From positions 62,001-126,000 of the forward strand of contig JACKDA010000002.1 of NCBI GenBank assembly GCA_020633775.1: 64,000 nucleotides of DNA, read 5' to 3'. This stretch comes from Gemmatimonadales bacterium. Its GTDB lineage: Bacteria; Gemmatimonadota; Gemmatimonadetes; Gemmatimonadales; GWC2-71-9. Below the pieces are notes generated by a model that made no database searches, was not told the DNA's origin, and saw only the letters and a program-made list of their open reading frames with translations. Made by a program: the position numbers and the translations under genes. This document shows positions 20,572 to 28,821 of the stretch, one piece after another (position 1 is the first letter of the stretch; each line of letters opens with the position of its first letter).

Positions 20572-20653
20572 GTGAGTCCTGAGAGGTGAGGGTGCGCCAT
20601 CCCCGCTCCGCGAGCGGGACCGAGCACCAGCGACCTCACTTCTCAGGACTCAC
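20572..20653. repeat. GAGTCCT-family inverted element, probable bidirectional terminator
   Basis: Left arm GTGAGTCCTGAGAGGTGAG (20572-20590) pairs with 20635-20653 with one mismatch; the loop holds a further small stem (CCGCTC/GAGCGG). It fills the gap between the convergent pyrE and AraC-family genes. The AraC-family stop codon lies inside the right arm. Confidence 0.82.
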
Positions 20654-21501
20654 GACCCACTTCTCTCCTTCCCCGGCGCCAACGGCTTGAACCGACGCCA
20701 CGTCGCCCGATGTGGCCGCACGATCCGCTCCAGGAACCGATCCAGCACCATCCCGAACGGGAAGCGCGACCTGAACTCGCTCGGCGTGATCCCGAGCACG
20801 CCGCGCAGGTGGCGCCCGAACGATTGCGGTGAGGCGTAGTCGAGTCGGTATGCCACGTCGCCGATGGTGAGATCCCCCTCGTCGAAGAGCTTGGCCGCAT
20901 AGCAGAGCCGCACCGCAACGAGGTGGTCCTTCGGGCTGGGCAGGCCGACCCGCACGAACCGCGACACCAGCGTCGAGGGGACCACCGCCAGCCGCTCCGC
21001 GAGCGAGGCAACGGTGGTGGTGCCGGGCGCCGTGCGGACGAGCTCGTCCCAGAATCGGCGTGACCCCGATCCGATCGGCCCGAGCGCGTCGTACACCGGC
21101 GTGAGGATCGCCTGCGCCCGGCCGGCCGGCGGGGTCGCGAGGACCTCGCGCAGCCGACGCCACCCCGAGGCCTCGGAGGCATCGACGACCTGCCGGACGC
21201 CTGTCGCCCCGAGGCGGAGCAGCGCCTCGGCGTCGCTCGGCGACCGACCGGTGACCAGTGCGATCGTGGGGACCGCGGGGAAGGCGCGGGTGAACTGCTC
21301 CAGCAGGGCGGGCGCCTCGCCGGCGCAGCGCCGGACCGAGAGCAGGACGGCATCGACCGGGCGCTCGCGCACCACCCGGATCGCGCTCCGGACCGACTCG
21401 GCGTGGACCAGGGCGAAGGCGCCGTTGCCGGCGGCGTCGACCCTGAGGCGCTCGTGGGGGTCGAGAACGGCCGCGACGGTCGGGGTGGTGGCAGCGGACA
21501 T
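20650..21501 (-). CDS. AraC-family transcriptional regulator
   Basis: DNA-binding regulator of 283 residues. The N-terminal part (about 1-115) looks like a degenerate receiver-type alpha/beta domain (AVLDPHERLRVDAAG, PTIALVTGRSPSDAEALLRLGATG) without the usual pair of acidic residues plus phosphorylatable Asp, so phosphorylation is doubtful. The C-terminal part (about 160-265) is an AraC double helix-turn-helix: SLAERLAVVPSTLVSRF, then IGDVAYRLDYASPQSFGRHLRGVLGITPSEFR. The target genes are unknown. It is divergent from rnpB. Confidence 0.85.
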   Translation of the reverse strand: MSAATTPTVAAVLDPHERLRVDAAGNGAFALVHAESVRSAIRVVRERPVDAVLLSVRRCAGEAPALLEQFTRAFPAVPTIALVTGRSPSDAEALLRLGATGVRQVVDASEASGWRRLREVLATPPAGRAQAILTPVYDALGPIGSGSRRFWDELVRTAPGTTTVASLAERLAVVPSTLVSRFVRVGLPSPKDHLVAVRLCYAAKLFDEGDLTIGDVAYRLDYASPQSFGRHLRGVLGITPSEFRSRFPFGMVLDRFLERIVRPHRATWRRFKPLAPGKERSGS

Positions 21502-21631
21502 GCAGGCCTCGAGAAGGTGGAGGTCGCACGCTCGCCACGCGCCCTCAAGCCAGGGTCAACCGAGCCCCGGCGCAGGTTCTGACACCCCGGCACCGGGGGC
21601 TGCGTACAGGCGGATCCCCTTAGATTGGGGG

Positions 21632-22016
21632 GTGGGTTGGACGCGACGATCGCGCCCGGGGCGACCCGGTCGAGGAAAGTCCGAGCTCCACAGGGCAGAC
21701 CGCCAGGCAACACCTGGGCGCCGCGAGGCGATGGACAGGGCAACAGAGAACAGACCGCCGATGGCCCGCGGGCGTGCCCGGGGGAACAGGCAAGGGTGAA
21801 ACGGTGGGGCAAGAGCCCACCGCCCCGACCGCAAGGAAGGGGGCACGGCAACCCCCGGTCGGAGCAAGGTCAAGCAGCGACGAGGTGCGGCCCGCACCGC
21901 TCGAGTCGCGGGTAGACCGCTGGAGGTGGCCGGTGACGGCCACCCGAGAGAGATGATCGTCACCCGATCCCCGCGAGGGGCGAGGGCAACAGGACTCGGC
22001 TTACGGTTCGACCCAC
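21632..22016 (+). ncRNA. rnpB: RNase P RNA, bacterial type A
   Basis: Catalytic RNA that matures tRNA 5' ends; partner of the rnpA protein at 28980-29324. The universal core is present: CGAGGAAAGTCCGAGCTCC and ACAGGGCAGAC near 21671-21700, the AGGGTGAAACGGTGGGGCAA region near 21790-21815, and GGACTCGGCTTACGGTTCG near 21992. P1 is formed by GTGGGTTG (21632-21639) and CGACCCAC (22009-22016). At about 385 nt it has the usual size. A TAGATT -10 box (21621-21626) puts the transcript start at about 21632. Confidence 0.95.
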
Positions 22017-22017
22017 A

Positions 22018-22047
22018 CCCCGTTCGCGGGCCATCCCGCGGACGGGG
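22018..22047 (+). terminator. Hairpin after rnpB
   Basis: CCCCGTTCGCGGG (22018-22030) pairs with CCCGCGGACGGGG (22035-22047) around CCAT, with a single G-U pair. It is immediately 3' of P1 and fits a terminator without a T-tract. Confidence 0.75.
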
Positions 22048-22122
22048 ACAACGCAGGACATCGCCGCGTACGGCGACGATGCCGGTCTGGTCGACGGCAC
22101 CTACTTCACAAGGGAGCGCACG

Positions 22123-22887
22123 ATGGTTTCGGGAATGCTCGCACTGCTGATCGCCACGATGGGGCCCGGACACGGCCCGGAGAAGGCGGTGGAGCGCTAC
22201 AAGGTCGACCTCACCATGCAGCAGGACGTCGACCTCTCGGCGATGGGACAGGGCGTGATGTCCAACAAGGTCACCGCCACGATGTTCCTCAATGTCACCA
22301 TGAGCGACACCACCGGCGGCCGACTCGCGCATGTCGTGGTCGACTCGATCATGCTCAACGCCGAGGGACAGATGGCGATGATGTTCCCGCCGGCGATGGC
22401 CGACTCCGCCCGCGGCGAGTTCGTCCACGCCTACATCGTCGACGGCAAGATGGAGGGGACGCCAACCCTCTCCGCCGAAGGCAACTCGGTCCTCGGCCTC
22501 GTGACCCAGGGACTCAACGGGATGTTCCCGGGCGTCGGACCCAAGGCCGCCGGCAAGGCGGGCTGGGCCGACACGGTCACCACGAACACGGTCAACGAGA
22601 ACGCCAACCTGAACTCCAGCCAGATCGTCACCTGGACCCGCACCGGGATGGACGGCGACGTCCTGATGCTGAGCGGCCGTGGTGAGGGGTCGGTGACCGG
22701 CGAGCAGCAGGGGAACCAGATCTCCGGAACCGTGACCAACACGGTCAAGGCGGAGACGGTGATCGGCGGGCCGGCCCGGTCGGCCGAGGTGACCTCGAAT
22801 CAGGAGATGACGGTGCTCTCGGCGCAGCTGCCGGAGCCGATCCCGGTCAAGGTGACCAACACGCTGGTGCTGATGCGCCTGCCCTGA
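22123..22887 (+). CDS. Secreted hypothetical protein
   Basis: A 254-residue protein of unknown function. The N-terminus (MVSGMLALLIATMGPGHG) looks like a short signal peptide. The rest is beta-rich with repeated Asn/Thr/Val patterns (VTTNTVNENANLNSSQIVTW, GTVTNTVKAETV), no cysteines and no catalytic motif I can recognise. A Shine-Dalgarno-like GGGAG lies 8 nt before the ATG. It stands alone between rnpB and a lipoprotein gene of similar flavour and ends at a perfect terminator hairpin. Expression could partly come from read-through of rnpB. Confidence 0.75.
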   Translation: MVSGMLALLIATMGPGHGPEKAVERYKVDLTMQQDVDLSAMGQGVMSNKVTATMFLNVTMSDTTGGRLAHVVVDSIMLNAEGQMAMMFPPAMADSARGEFVHAYIVDGKMEGTPTLSAEGNSVLGLVTQGLNGMFPGVGPKAAGKAGWADTVTTNTVNENANLNSSQIVTWTRTGMDGDVLMLSGRGEGSVTGEQQGNQISGTVTNTVKAETVIGGPARSAEVTSNQEMTVLSAQLPEPIPVKVTNTLVLMRLP

Positions 22888-22908
22888 GCACGCGCCTCCC
22901 TGCGCCAC

Positions 22909-22943
22909 GACGCCCGCCGATGCCCAGTGCATCGGCGGGCGTC
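22909..22943. terminator. Perfect 15-bp terminator hairpin
   Basis: GACGCCCGCCGATGC (22909-22923) pairs without mismatch with 22929-22943 around CCAGT, 21 bp after the stop of the upstream gene. Confidence 0.85.
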
Positions 22944-23020
22944 ATGCGTTGCGGGGTTCGGCGCGGCGTGCCACCCTTCGCCAACCCCGACGTCTCTCGC
23001 AGGAACCCTCCGGAGCCCCG

Positions 23021-23872
23021 ATGACCCGCCGCTGGACGACCTCGACCCCGCTGCTCGCCGCCCTCGCCCTCGGCTGCGCCAGCAACCCGCCGCCGCCGAT
23101 GATCGGGGGCGGCACGCCCGAGCGAGCCCCGAGCGGTGAGGTGGACCGGGCCGATGAGGTCCGCATCACCCTCGCCAACAGCTTCCGGGCCACCGCGACC
23201 CTGACCCGGCGCGACTCGATCATCCTCACCCTCCCCGACGGCCGCAGCCAGCTGCAGCGGATGGCCAGGAGTGCCACGATCTCGGTCCAGCTCGCAGGCG
23301 ACGGCCAGCTCCGCGTCCGGCTCGACTCGCTCGCCTTCATGCCCCCGCTCGGCGAGGCGACCCGGGACGCCATCGGCACCACCTGGCAGGGGACGCTCGA
23401 GACGGACGGGATCCACGGCCTGCGGCCCGATCGCCGCAACGGGATCACCGAGGAGCTGACCGCCGCGATCCAGGAACTCCTCCCCGCCTTCCCGCGCGCG
23501 GGCGCCCGAACCGGGACGGCATGGCAGGACACCACGGAGTCGACCCGCCGGGTCGAGATCTTCGATGCCAAGGACCAGCGCCGCACCACCTGGAAGATGG
23601 ACTCCGCCACCACCCTCGAAGGGATCGAGGTCCACCCTCTCACGGTGCGCGAGCGCTACGAGCAGCTGGGCGAGGGGAAGCAGGCAGGCCGGACGATGCG
23701 AATGAGCGCGCAAGGTGTTCGTAGTGCCACATACTACATTACGAGGACCGGGATGGTTGACCGGATCGTTCAGGTCGATTCGGCGAGCCGGCTGATCACG
23801 ATCCCCGACACCAGGCAGGCGATCCCGACGACGCAGGTGGTGCGGACGACGGTGGAGTGGCGGTATCGGTAG
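23021..23872 (+). CDS. Hypothetical lipoprotein
   Basis: A 283-residue exported lipoprotein; the lipobox is LALGC with Cys at about residue 19, followed by a Pro-rich linker (NPPPPMIGGG). The mature part is beta-rich, alternating strands and charged turns (SIILTLPDGRSQ, TISVQLAGDGQLRVRLDSL). I do not recognise the family. Start chosen at the ATG preceded by CCGGAGCC. Codon use matches the neighbours except the stretch near 23715-23750, which is less GC-rich. The stop TAG is followed after 3 nt by ten GAGAAGC heptamers. Confidence 0.75.
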   Translation: MTRRWTTSTPLLAALALGCASNPPPPMIGGGTPERAPSGEVDRADEVRITLANSFRATATLTRRDSIILTLPDGRSQLQRMARSATISVQLAGDGQLRVRLDSLAFMPPLGEATRDAIGTTWQGTLETDGIHGLRPDRRNGITEELTAAIQELLPAFPRAGARTGTAWQDTTESTRRVEIFDAKDQRRTTWKMDSATTLEGIEVHPLTVRERYEQLGEGKQAGRTMRMSAQGVRSATYYITRTGMVDRIVQVDSASRLITIPDTRQAIPTTQVVRTTVEWRYR

Positions 23873-23875
23873 AGC

Positions 23876-23945
23876 GAGAAGCGAGAAGCGAGAAGCGAGA
23901 AGCGAGAAGCGAGAAGCGAGAAGCGAGAAGCGAGAAGCGAGAAGC
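23876..23945. repeat. Ten perfect GAGAAGC heptamers
   Basis: Seventy bases made only of the unit GAGAAGC, beginning 4 nt after the lipoprotein stop codon. A shorter run of the complementary unit (GCTTCTC/GCTTCAC) lies at about 24060-24092, so the pair can form a large stem around 23946-24059. It is the longest uninterrupted heptamer array in the window. Confidence 0.95.
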
Positions 23946-24059
23946 CCAGGAATGTAGTATTTCGCGCTACAACCAGTAAACGCAAGTGGGGGCCAGGTAG
24001 AGTTGGTAGTGGTTGCAACAACGAGGGGCCGAGTCCTCCGCGTGGACCCGGCCCCTCGT
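23946..24059. other. Comparatively AT-richer spacer with a terminator-like hairpin
   Basis: The 75 bp after the heptamers contain a small GTAG...CTAC stem and are lower in GC than the surroundings. They lead to ACGAGGGGCCGAGTCC (24021-24036), which pairs with 24044-24059 with one mismatch. I find no reading frame here. It may be a bidirectional terminator between the convergent lipoprotein and M28 genes, or a small RNA ending at that hairpin. Confidence 0.45.
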
Positions 24060-24094
24060 CTCGCTTCACCCTTCTCGCTTCACGCTTCTCGCAC

Positions 24095-25798
24095 TCACCC
24101 CCCGCAGCGCGCCTCCGGATCCTGCTGATCGAGCGGCAGGATCTCGAGTCGATCCGGGCGGTTGGCGACCGTCAGGGCGATGTCGTGGATGAACCGGGCG
24201 ACCCGGGCCGACTGGTCGTAGTTGATGTAGCGCGGCTCGTCGGTCGGCTGGTGGTAGTCCCGCGAGTAGCCGGTCGAGAAGTACGTGGTCGGGATCCCCT
24301 TGCGGATGTAGCTCACCTGGTCGCTGCGGCAGAACCGGTTGAGCCGGTTGGTCCGATCCCAGGAGTAGTCGATCACCATCGGCTCGCTGCGGACCGCGTT
24401 GAGCGAGTCGATGACGTCGCCGTACTCGGCGCTGACCCGGCGGCTGCCGAGCATCTGGACGGTGTTGGGCCCGCCGAACTTGACGTCGGTGACCCGCCCC
24501 TTGCCGAGCATGTCCATGTTGATCGCGGCGACGATCGAATCGAGCGGGACGGTCGGGTGCTCGGTCCACCACGCCGAGCCGAGGAGTCCCTTCTCCTCGG
24601 CGGCGTGGGAGTTGAAGAGGATCGACCGGGCCGGCCGCTCGCCGCTGGCGAGCCGCTCGGCGATCTCGAGGAGCACGGTGGTGCCGCTGCCGTCGTCGTC
24701 GGCGCCGTTGTTGACGCTGTCCATGCTGGCGGGGCGGATGGCACGCGCCTTCGCGATCAGGGCGTTGATCTCGGCCCACTGCGCCGGCGTGACGGCATCG
24801 AGGGCGACGCGGTCATTGGCGCCCTGGGGCCGCAGCACGGTGTTGAAGGCGCGCAGCGAATCATGCTCGGGCCGGACCGAGCCGCGCACCATGCCGACGT
24901 GGTCGTTGTGGGCGCCGATCACCACGAACTGCCCGCGGAGCTTCGGGTCGGAGCCGGGGAGGATGCCGAGCACGTTGCGGGTGGGGTACTCGAGCGGGGT
25001 GAGGTCGTAGCTCCACCGCGCGTCGATCGATGCGCCGGTCGTCCCGACCGCGAGCCCCTCGATCGGCTGGGAGAAGAGCCGCGCCGCCGCTGACGGGGCG
25101 ATGGCCGCGCCGGGGATGCCGTTGGCAACCGTCGGCATCAGCCCGGTCCGGCTGCGGAAGGCATTGGCCTGCGGGGTCATGATCACGAGCAGGCCCGCCG
25201 CACCGGCGTCGGCCGCCGCGGTGTAGTTGCCGGGCGCCTGCATCTGTCGGGTGCCGAAGTTGGTGCGGACCTCGATCGTGGCGGGCTCGGTGAAGACCAC
25301 CACCTTGCCGCGCACGCTGGCGGGGTCGAGCACGGTCGTGCTATCGCCGAAGCGCCCCCCGAAAACCACCGTGGCGCCCTTCAGGTCGGCCGTACCGCCC
25401 ACCCGAGCACCCGAGGAGGGTGAGAGCGGCGACCAGTCGGTTCCGGCCGTGAGCGGGGCACCCTGGACCGTCAGGACACTCCTGGCCTGATCGTAGCCGA
25501 GCTGACCGTAGCCGAGTTCCTGGAAGTAGCTGCCGTTCTCCCCGGCCGGCACCAGGCCGAGTCGCTTGAACTCGCGGGCGATGTAGTCGGTCGCCTTGAT
25601 GTTCCCGTAGGTCCCCGCCTCGCGCCCCATCATCGAGTCGTCGGCGTACTGGTACAGCCGGGTCCGCAGGTCGTTTGCGGTGATCGCCGGCTCGGTGGGT
25701 CGTGGCGCCCAGGTGGCCGGGCCCTCGTCGGGCCAGACGGTCTGCTGCGCGGCGAGGGGGGTGGCGAGGAGGAGGGTGGCAAGGAGGGCGCGTTGCAT
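24095..25798 (-). CDS. Secreted M28-family zinc aminopeptidase
   Basis: Exported peptidase of 567 residues with a signal peptide ending TPLAAQQ. An N-terminal lid and a protease-associated insert (about 130-270) precede the catalytic domain. The two-zinc ligands are visible: IGAHNDHVG, NNGADDDGSG, HAAEEKGLLGS (catalytic Glu), INMDMLGKG and DYHQPTDE. It likely digests peptides in the periplasm or outside. A second, different M28 enzyme is encoded at 35076-36695. The ATG at 25798 follows GAGTACTGCC. Upstream lies a palindromic element shared with other gaps. Confidence 0.92.
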   Translation of the reverse strand: MQRALLATLLLATPLAAQQTVWPDEGPATWAPRPTEPAITANDLRTRLYQYADDSMMGREAGTYGNIKATDYIAREFKRLGLVPAGENGSYFQELGYGQLGYDQARSVLTVQGAPLTAGTDWSPLSPSSGARVGGTADLKGATVVFGGRFGDSTTVLDPASVRGKVVVFTEPATIEVRTNFGTRQMQAPGNYTAAADAGAAGLLVIMTPQANAFRSRTGLMPTVANGIPGAAIAPSAAARLFSQPIEGLAVGTTGASIDARWSYDLTPLEYPTRNVLGILPGSDPKLRGQFVVIGAHNDHVGMVRGSVRPEHDSLRAFNTVLRPQGANDRVALDAVTPAQWAEINALIAKARAIRPASMDSVNNGADDDGSGTTVLLEIAERLASGERPARSILFNSHAAEEKGLLGSAWWTEHPTVPLDSIVAAINMDMLGKGRVTDVKFGGPNTVQMLGSRRVSAEYGDVIDSLNAVRSEPMVIDYSWDRTNRLNRFCRSDQVSYIRKGIPTTYFSTGYSRDYHQPTDEPRYINYDQSARVARFIHDIALTVANRPDRLEILPLDQQDPEARCGG

Positions 25799-25831
25799 GG
25801 CAGTACTCCGATGTGTGAGTCGGCGCCCCAC

Positions 25832-25927
25832 CGTCATTGCGAGGGCCGCAGGCCCGAAGCAATCCCGCCGACCCCCCTGGGAGCGTCGGCGGGATTGCTT
25901 CGGCGGCGGGGCCGCCTCGCAATGACG
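25832..25927. repeat. Large palindromic intergenic element (CATTGCGAG type)
   Basis: The ends CGTCATTGCGAG (25832) and CTCGCAATGACG (to 25927) are complementary. Inside, GAAGCAATCCCGCCGAC pairs perfectly with GTCGGCGGGATTGCTTC. Elements of this type are widespread between bacterial genes and resemble REP/BIME sequences. Related copies in this window are at 3339-3425 and, as an 80-bp tandem, at 14561-14767. No transposase gene is in the window. Confidence 0.88.
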
Positions 25928-25947
25928 GGCGCGCGCCCGGACGGGAT

Positions 25948-27060
25948 TCAGTCCAGCAACCGCAGCGGCATCACCAGGGTGAGGTAGGCCGCCGGATCGT
26001 CCCACCCGACCGGCTCGACCGTCGCGGCGCGTTCCGGCGCCTTGAAGGTCATCCGGATCTCGTCGGTGGGCATGTACTTCATCACTTCGAGCAGGTAGTT
26101 CGCGTTGAAGCCGATGTCGAGCGGCTCGCCCTCGTAGGTGACCGTCAGCTCCTCCTGGGCCTCGCCGAGGTCGGGGGTGGTCACCGACATCTTGCAGCTT
26201 CCCTCGCCGAACGAGCAGCGGATCCGGTGGGTCTGGTCCGAGGCCACGATGCTCATCCGGCGAATGGCGGCCATGAAGGCAGCCTTCTCCGCGGTGGCGA
26301 CCTTGTCGTTCTCGCGGGGAATCACCTGCTCGTAGTTCGGGTACGGCCCCTCGATCAGCCGGGTGTACACCACGGTGGTCGCCGAGCGGAAGCCGAGGTG
26401 GTTCTCGGAGCGACCGATCTCGACCTCGTCGTCGGGCGAGAAGAGCTTGCGCAGCTGCTCGAGCGCCTTCGGCGGCACGATCAGCTCGGCGGCCTCCGCG
26501 GCGGCGCCCTGGATCGGCACTTCCATCTTCGCGAGCCGGTGGCCGTTGGTGGCGACCATCCGCATCCGGTCCTCGCCGAGCTGCCAGAGCACGCCATTGA
26601 GGATCGGGCGGCTCTCCTCGGTGCTCGCGGCGAAGGCGACGTGTGCCACCAGCTTCTGCAGCTCGCGCGCGGTCGTCTTGCCGGCCTTGTCGAAGGAGAC
26701 CTGCGGGAAGGCCGGGAACTCCTCCCGCGGGAGGCCCAGGAGCTTGAACTTCGACCGGCCGCACTCGATGGTCACCCGCTGCTCGCCCTGGGTGGTCACC
26801 CGGATCCCCGCGCTCGGCAGTTCGCGCACCAGCTCGGCCAGCTTGCGGGCCGGCAGGGTGATGGCCCCCTCCTGATCGACCGAGGCCGGCACCGTCGTGG
26901 CGACGGCGATGTCCAGGTCGGTGCCGGAGAGCCGGAGCCCGTCCTTGGTCGCCTCGAGGAGCACGTTGGCGAGGACGGGCAGGGTCGTCTTGGCCGGAAC
27001 GGCCGCGTTGACGGCGCCCACACCTTCGGCCAGCTGCTCACGCGTGATGGTGAACTTCAT
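25948..27060 (-). CDS. dnaN: DNA polymerase III beta subunit (sliding clamp)
   Basis: Ring-shaped processivity factor that tethers DNA polymerases. The 370 residues comprise three similar clamp domains. Recognisable segments: MKFTITREQLAEGVGAVNA, FAASTEESRPILNGVLW, VATNGHRLA, and the C-terminal YLTLVMPLRLLD, which forms the partner-binding groove. It lies downstream of dnaA on the same strand, with the putative origin between them. A GGGG purine run sits just upstream of the ATG. Confidence 0.98.
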   Translation of the reverse strand: MKFTITREQLAEGVGAVNAAVPAKTTLPVLANVLLEATKDGLRLSGTDLDIAVATTVPASVDQEGAITLPARKLAELVRELPSAGIRVTTQGEQRVTIECGRSKFKLLGLPREEFPAFPQVSFDKAGKTTARELQKLVAHVAFAASTEESRPILNGVLWQLGEDRMRMVATNGHRLAKMEVPIQGAAAEAAELIVPPKALEQLRKLFSPDDEVEIGRSENHLGFRSATTVVYTRLIEGPYPNYEQVIPRENDKVATAEKAAFMAAIRRMSIVASDQTHRIRCSFGEGSCKMSVTTPDLGEAQEELTVTYEGEPLDIGFNANYLLEVMKYMPTDEIRMTFKAPERAATVEPVGWDDPAAYLTLVMPLRLLD

Positions 27061-27288
27061 CGGGTCCCCGGAGTGCCAGTTGTTCTACGAATACTCTCTG
27101 AGAAACAATCTAGTAGTCGTAGTAGAGGGCCGGGAGAAGTGGATCAACTCGCCAACCCGTTGATGGACATGCGACTGCATCGTTTCCACGCTGTGCATGG
27201 CGCGTGGGCAATGGGGACGGCGAGGCCGGTTCCCCACGGCTGTCCAGAGCTCCCCACGTCGTCCACGCGGGGTCATGCACCGTGTGCA
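27061..27288. other. oriC: Putative replication origin (oriC) with DnaA-trio
   Basis: The 228-bp dnaA-dnaN gap has the layout of a basal unwinding system. Read on the plus strand: a relatively AT-rich stretch (about 27078-27110), the trinucleotide series TAG-TAG-TCG-TAG-TAG (27111-27125), a GC-rich spacer, then a DnaA-box-like AGTGGATCA (27138-27146, 7/9 to TGTGGATAA). Further weak box-like sites occur: GTTTCCACG near 27182, TCGTCCACG near 27260 and TGTGCATCA near 27282. No gene fits here. Position and composition support oriC; the box matches are individually weak. Confidence 0.75.
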
Positions 27289-28680
27289 TCAGACTGTGAG
27301 CAACTCCTGCCGCGCCGAGTCGACGCGGTCCTTGAACTGCCGATCGCGGGAGAGCTGCGACTGCACCTTGTCCACGCTGTGGATCACGGTGGAATGGTCG
27401 CGGCCACCGAACGCCTGGCCGATCTCGACGAGCTGCATCTGGAGCAGCTCGCGGGCGAGGAACATCGCGATCTGGCGCGGCACGGTGAGCGTCTTGATCC
27501 GTGCCTTGCTGCGCAGCCCCTCCGGGGTGACGCCCCAGCGCCGCGCCACGACCTCCTGCACCCGCTCGATCGTGGGCAACGAGTGCGGCCGGCTGTCGGC
27601 CTCGTCGCTCGGGCGGATCTTGTCGGCCAGTGCCTCGCGGGCCAGCTCGATCGAGATCTCCCGGTGCCGCAGCGAGGCGTAGAGCAGCAGCTTGATGATG
27701 CACCCCTCGAGCTCCCGGACGTTCGACCGGACGCTCTCGGCGATGAACCGCAGGACGTCGTCGGGGATCATCGTCTCGAGGTGGTCCTGCTGCTGCTTCT
27801 TGCGCAGGATCGCGATCCGGTGCTCGAGGTCGGGCGACTTCACGTCGGCGACCATCCCCCACTCGAAGCGCGAGACCAGCCGGGCCTCGAGCCCGGGGAT
27901 CTCCTTCGGGAGGCGGTCCGAGGTCAGCACGATCTGCTTGCCGGCCTCGTAGAGCGCATTGAAGGTGTGGAAGAACTCCTCCTGCGTCGCCTCCTTCCCC
28001 TCGAGGAAGTGGACGTCATCGACCAGGAAGAGGTCGACGTCGCTCCGGTAGCGCTTGCGCAGGTCGGCCATGGTGCGGCCGTGGATCCCCTCGATCACCT
28101 CGTTGATGAACTGCTCGGCCCCGACGTAGAGCACCCGCGTCTGCGGGGCCCGGCGGACCACCTCATGGGCGATCGCCTGCATCAGGTGGGTCTTGCCGAG
28201 TCCGGTCGGCCCGTAGATGAAGAACGGGTTGTACTGCTTGCCGGGGGCCTCGGCCACCGCGTGGGCCGCGGCGGCGGCCAGCTCGTTCGACTTGCCGATG
28301 ACGAACTGCCCGAAGGTGTAGCGGTCATTGAGCGGCTGGGCGCTCGGGTTGACCGGGGGGGATGCCGGCATCGCCTCGGCCGGCGGGGCCGTCGGGACGA
28401 AGAGGTCCATCTGGGGCCGCTTCTGCCGGTCGGCGGCGACCTGGAACGCCACCACCACCGGCTCGCCGGCGGCCTCGGTGGCCACCCGGCCCAGGATCGC
28501 GGCGTACTTCTCCTCGTTCCAGCGCTTGGCGAAATCGTCCGGCGTGCTGACCAGCAGGGTGCCGTCCTCGAACGAAATGGCGTCGTTGGGTGCCAGCCAG
28601 GTCTGGATCATCGGCTCGGGCAGGTCGCGCCGGGCGCCCTCGAGCACACGCTTCCAGAGTTCTTTGGCTGACTGAGGCAT
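27289..28680 (-). CDS. dnaA: Chromosomal replication initiator DnaA
   Basis: Origin-binding AAA+ ATPase, 463 residues. Domain I (about 1-80) begins AKELWKRVLEGARRDL. Domain II is a short Pro/Ala linker (about 90-118). Domain III has Walker A GPTGLGKTH (157-165), Walker B LFLVDDVHFL and the arginine-finger region GLEARLVSRFEWG. Domain IV has the DnaA signature GGRDHSTVIHSVDKV near the C-terminus. The ATG is at 28680. Its promoter contains a DnaA box, so it is probably autoregulated. It is divergent from rpmH. Confidence 0.98.
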   Translation of the reverse strand: MPQSAKELWKRVLEGARRDLPEPMIQTWLAPNDAISFEDGTLLVSTPDDFAKRWNEEKYAAILGRVATEAAGEPVVVAFQVAADRQKRPQMDLFVPTAPPAEAMPASPPVNPSAQPLNDRYTFGQFVIGKSNELAAAAAHAVAEAPGKQYNPFFIYGPTGLGKTHLMQAIAHEVVRRAPQTRVLYVGAEQFINEVIEGIHGRTMADLRKRYRSDVDLFLVDDVHFLEGKEATQEEFFHTFNALYEAGKQIVLTSDRLPKEIPGLEARLVSRFEWGMVADVKSPDLEHRIAILRKKQQQDHLETMIPDDVLRFIAESVRSNVRELEGCIIKLLLYASLRHREISIELAREALADKIRPSDEADSRPHSLPTIERVQEVVARRWGVTPEGLRSKARIKTLTVPRQIAMFLARELLQMQLVEIGQAFGGRDHSTVIHSVDKVQSQLSRDRQFKDRVDSARQELLTV

Positions 28681-28729
28681 CGGACCTTTGCGCGGGGCGA
28701 AACGGTTGGAGCCACCACAAGGGAGGCCG

Positions 28730-28791
28730 ATTCTAGGGTCCGGATGTGGAAAAGTCAAACCTTGACCTGAGGGCTTCCTGTCCGGTACCTT
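28730..28791. promoter_or_regulatory. Back-to-back dnaA and rpmH promoters with a DnaA box
   Basis: Minus strand: TTGACT (28758-28753), a 17-bp spacer and TAGAAT (28735-28730) drive dnaA. Plus strand: TTGACC (28762-28767), an 18-bp spacer and TACCTT (28786-28791) drive rpmH. The -35 boxes are 3 bp apart. TGTGGAAAA (28745-28753) differs from the DnaA-box consensus at one base and lies between the dnaA -35 and -10 boxes, ideally placed for autorepression. Confidence 0.85.
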
Positions 28792-28821
28792 TTCCGGCTC
28801 TTTTGGAGGAAGTGACAAGTC

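Noticed and set aside
20650..21080. A two-component response regulator call for the AraC protein
   Set aside because: The N-terminal domain lacks the acidic pocket needed for phosphorylation, and no histidine kinase is nearby.
23876..23945. CRISPR-like array of short repeats
   Set aside because: The units are 7 bp with no spacers; a CRISPR array needs repeats of about 24-40 bp with unique spacers. No cas genes are in the window.
25832..25927. An insertion sequence
   Set aside because: It has inverted ends but is under 100 bp with no transposase and no visible target duplication; it fits a REP/BIME-type palindrome instead.
25837..28671. A 944-residue plus-strand frame across dnaN and dnaA
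   Set aside because: It is the antisense of two well-conserved genes and starts in a palindromic repeat; no family resemblance.
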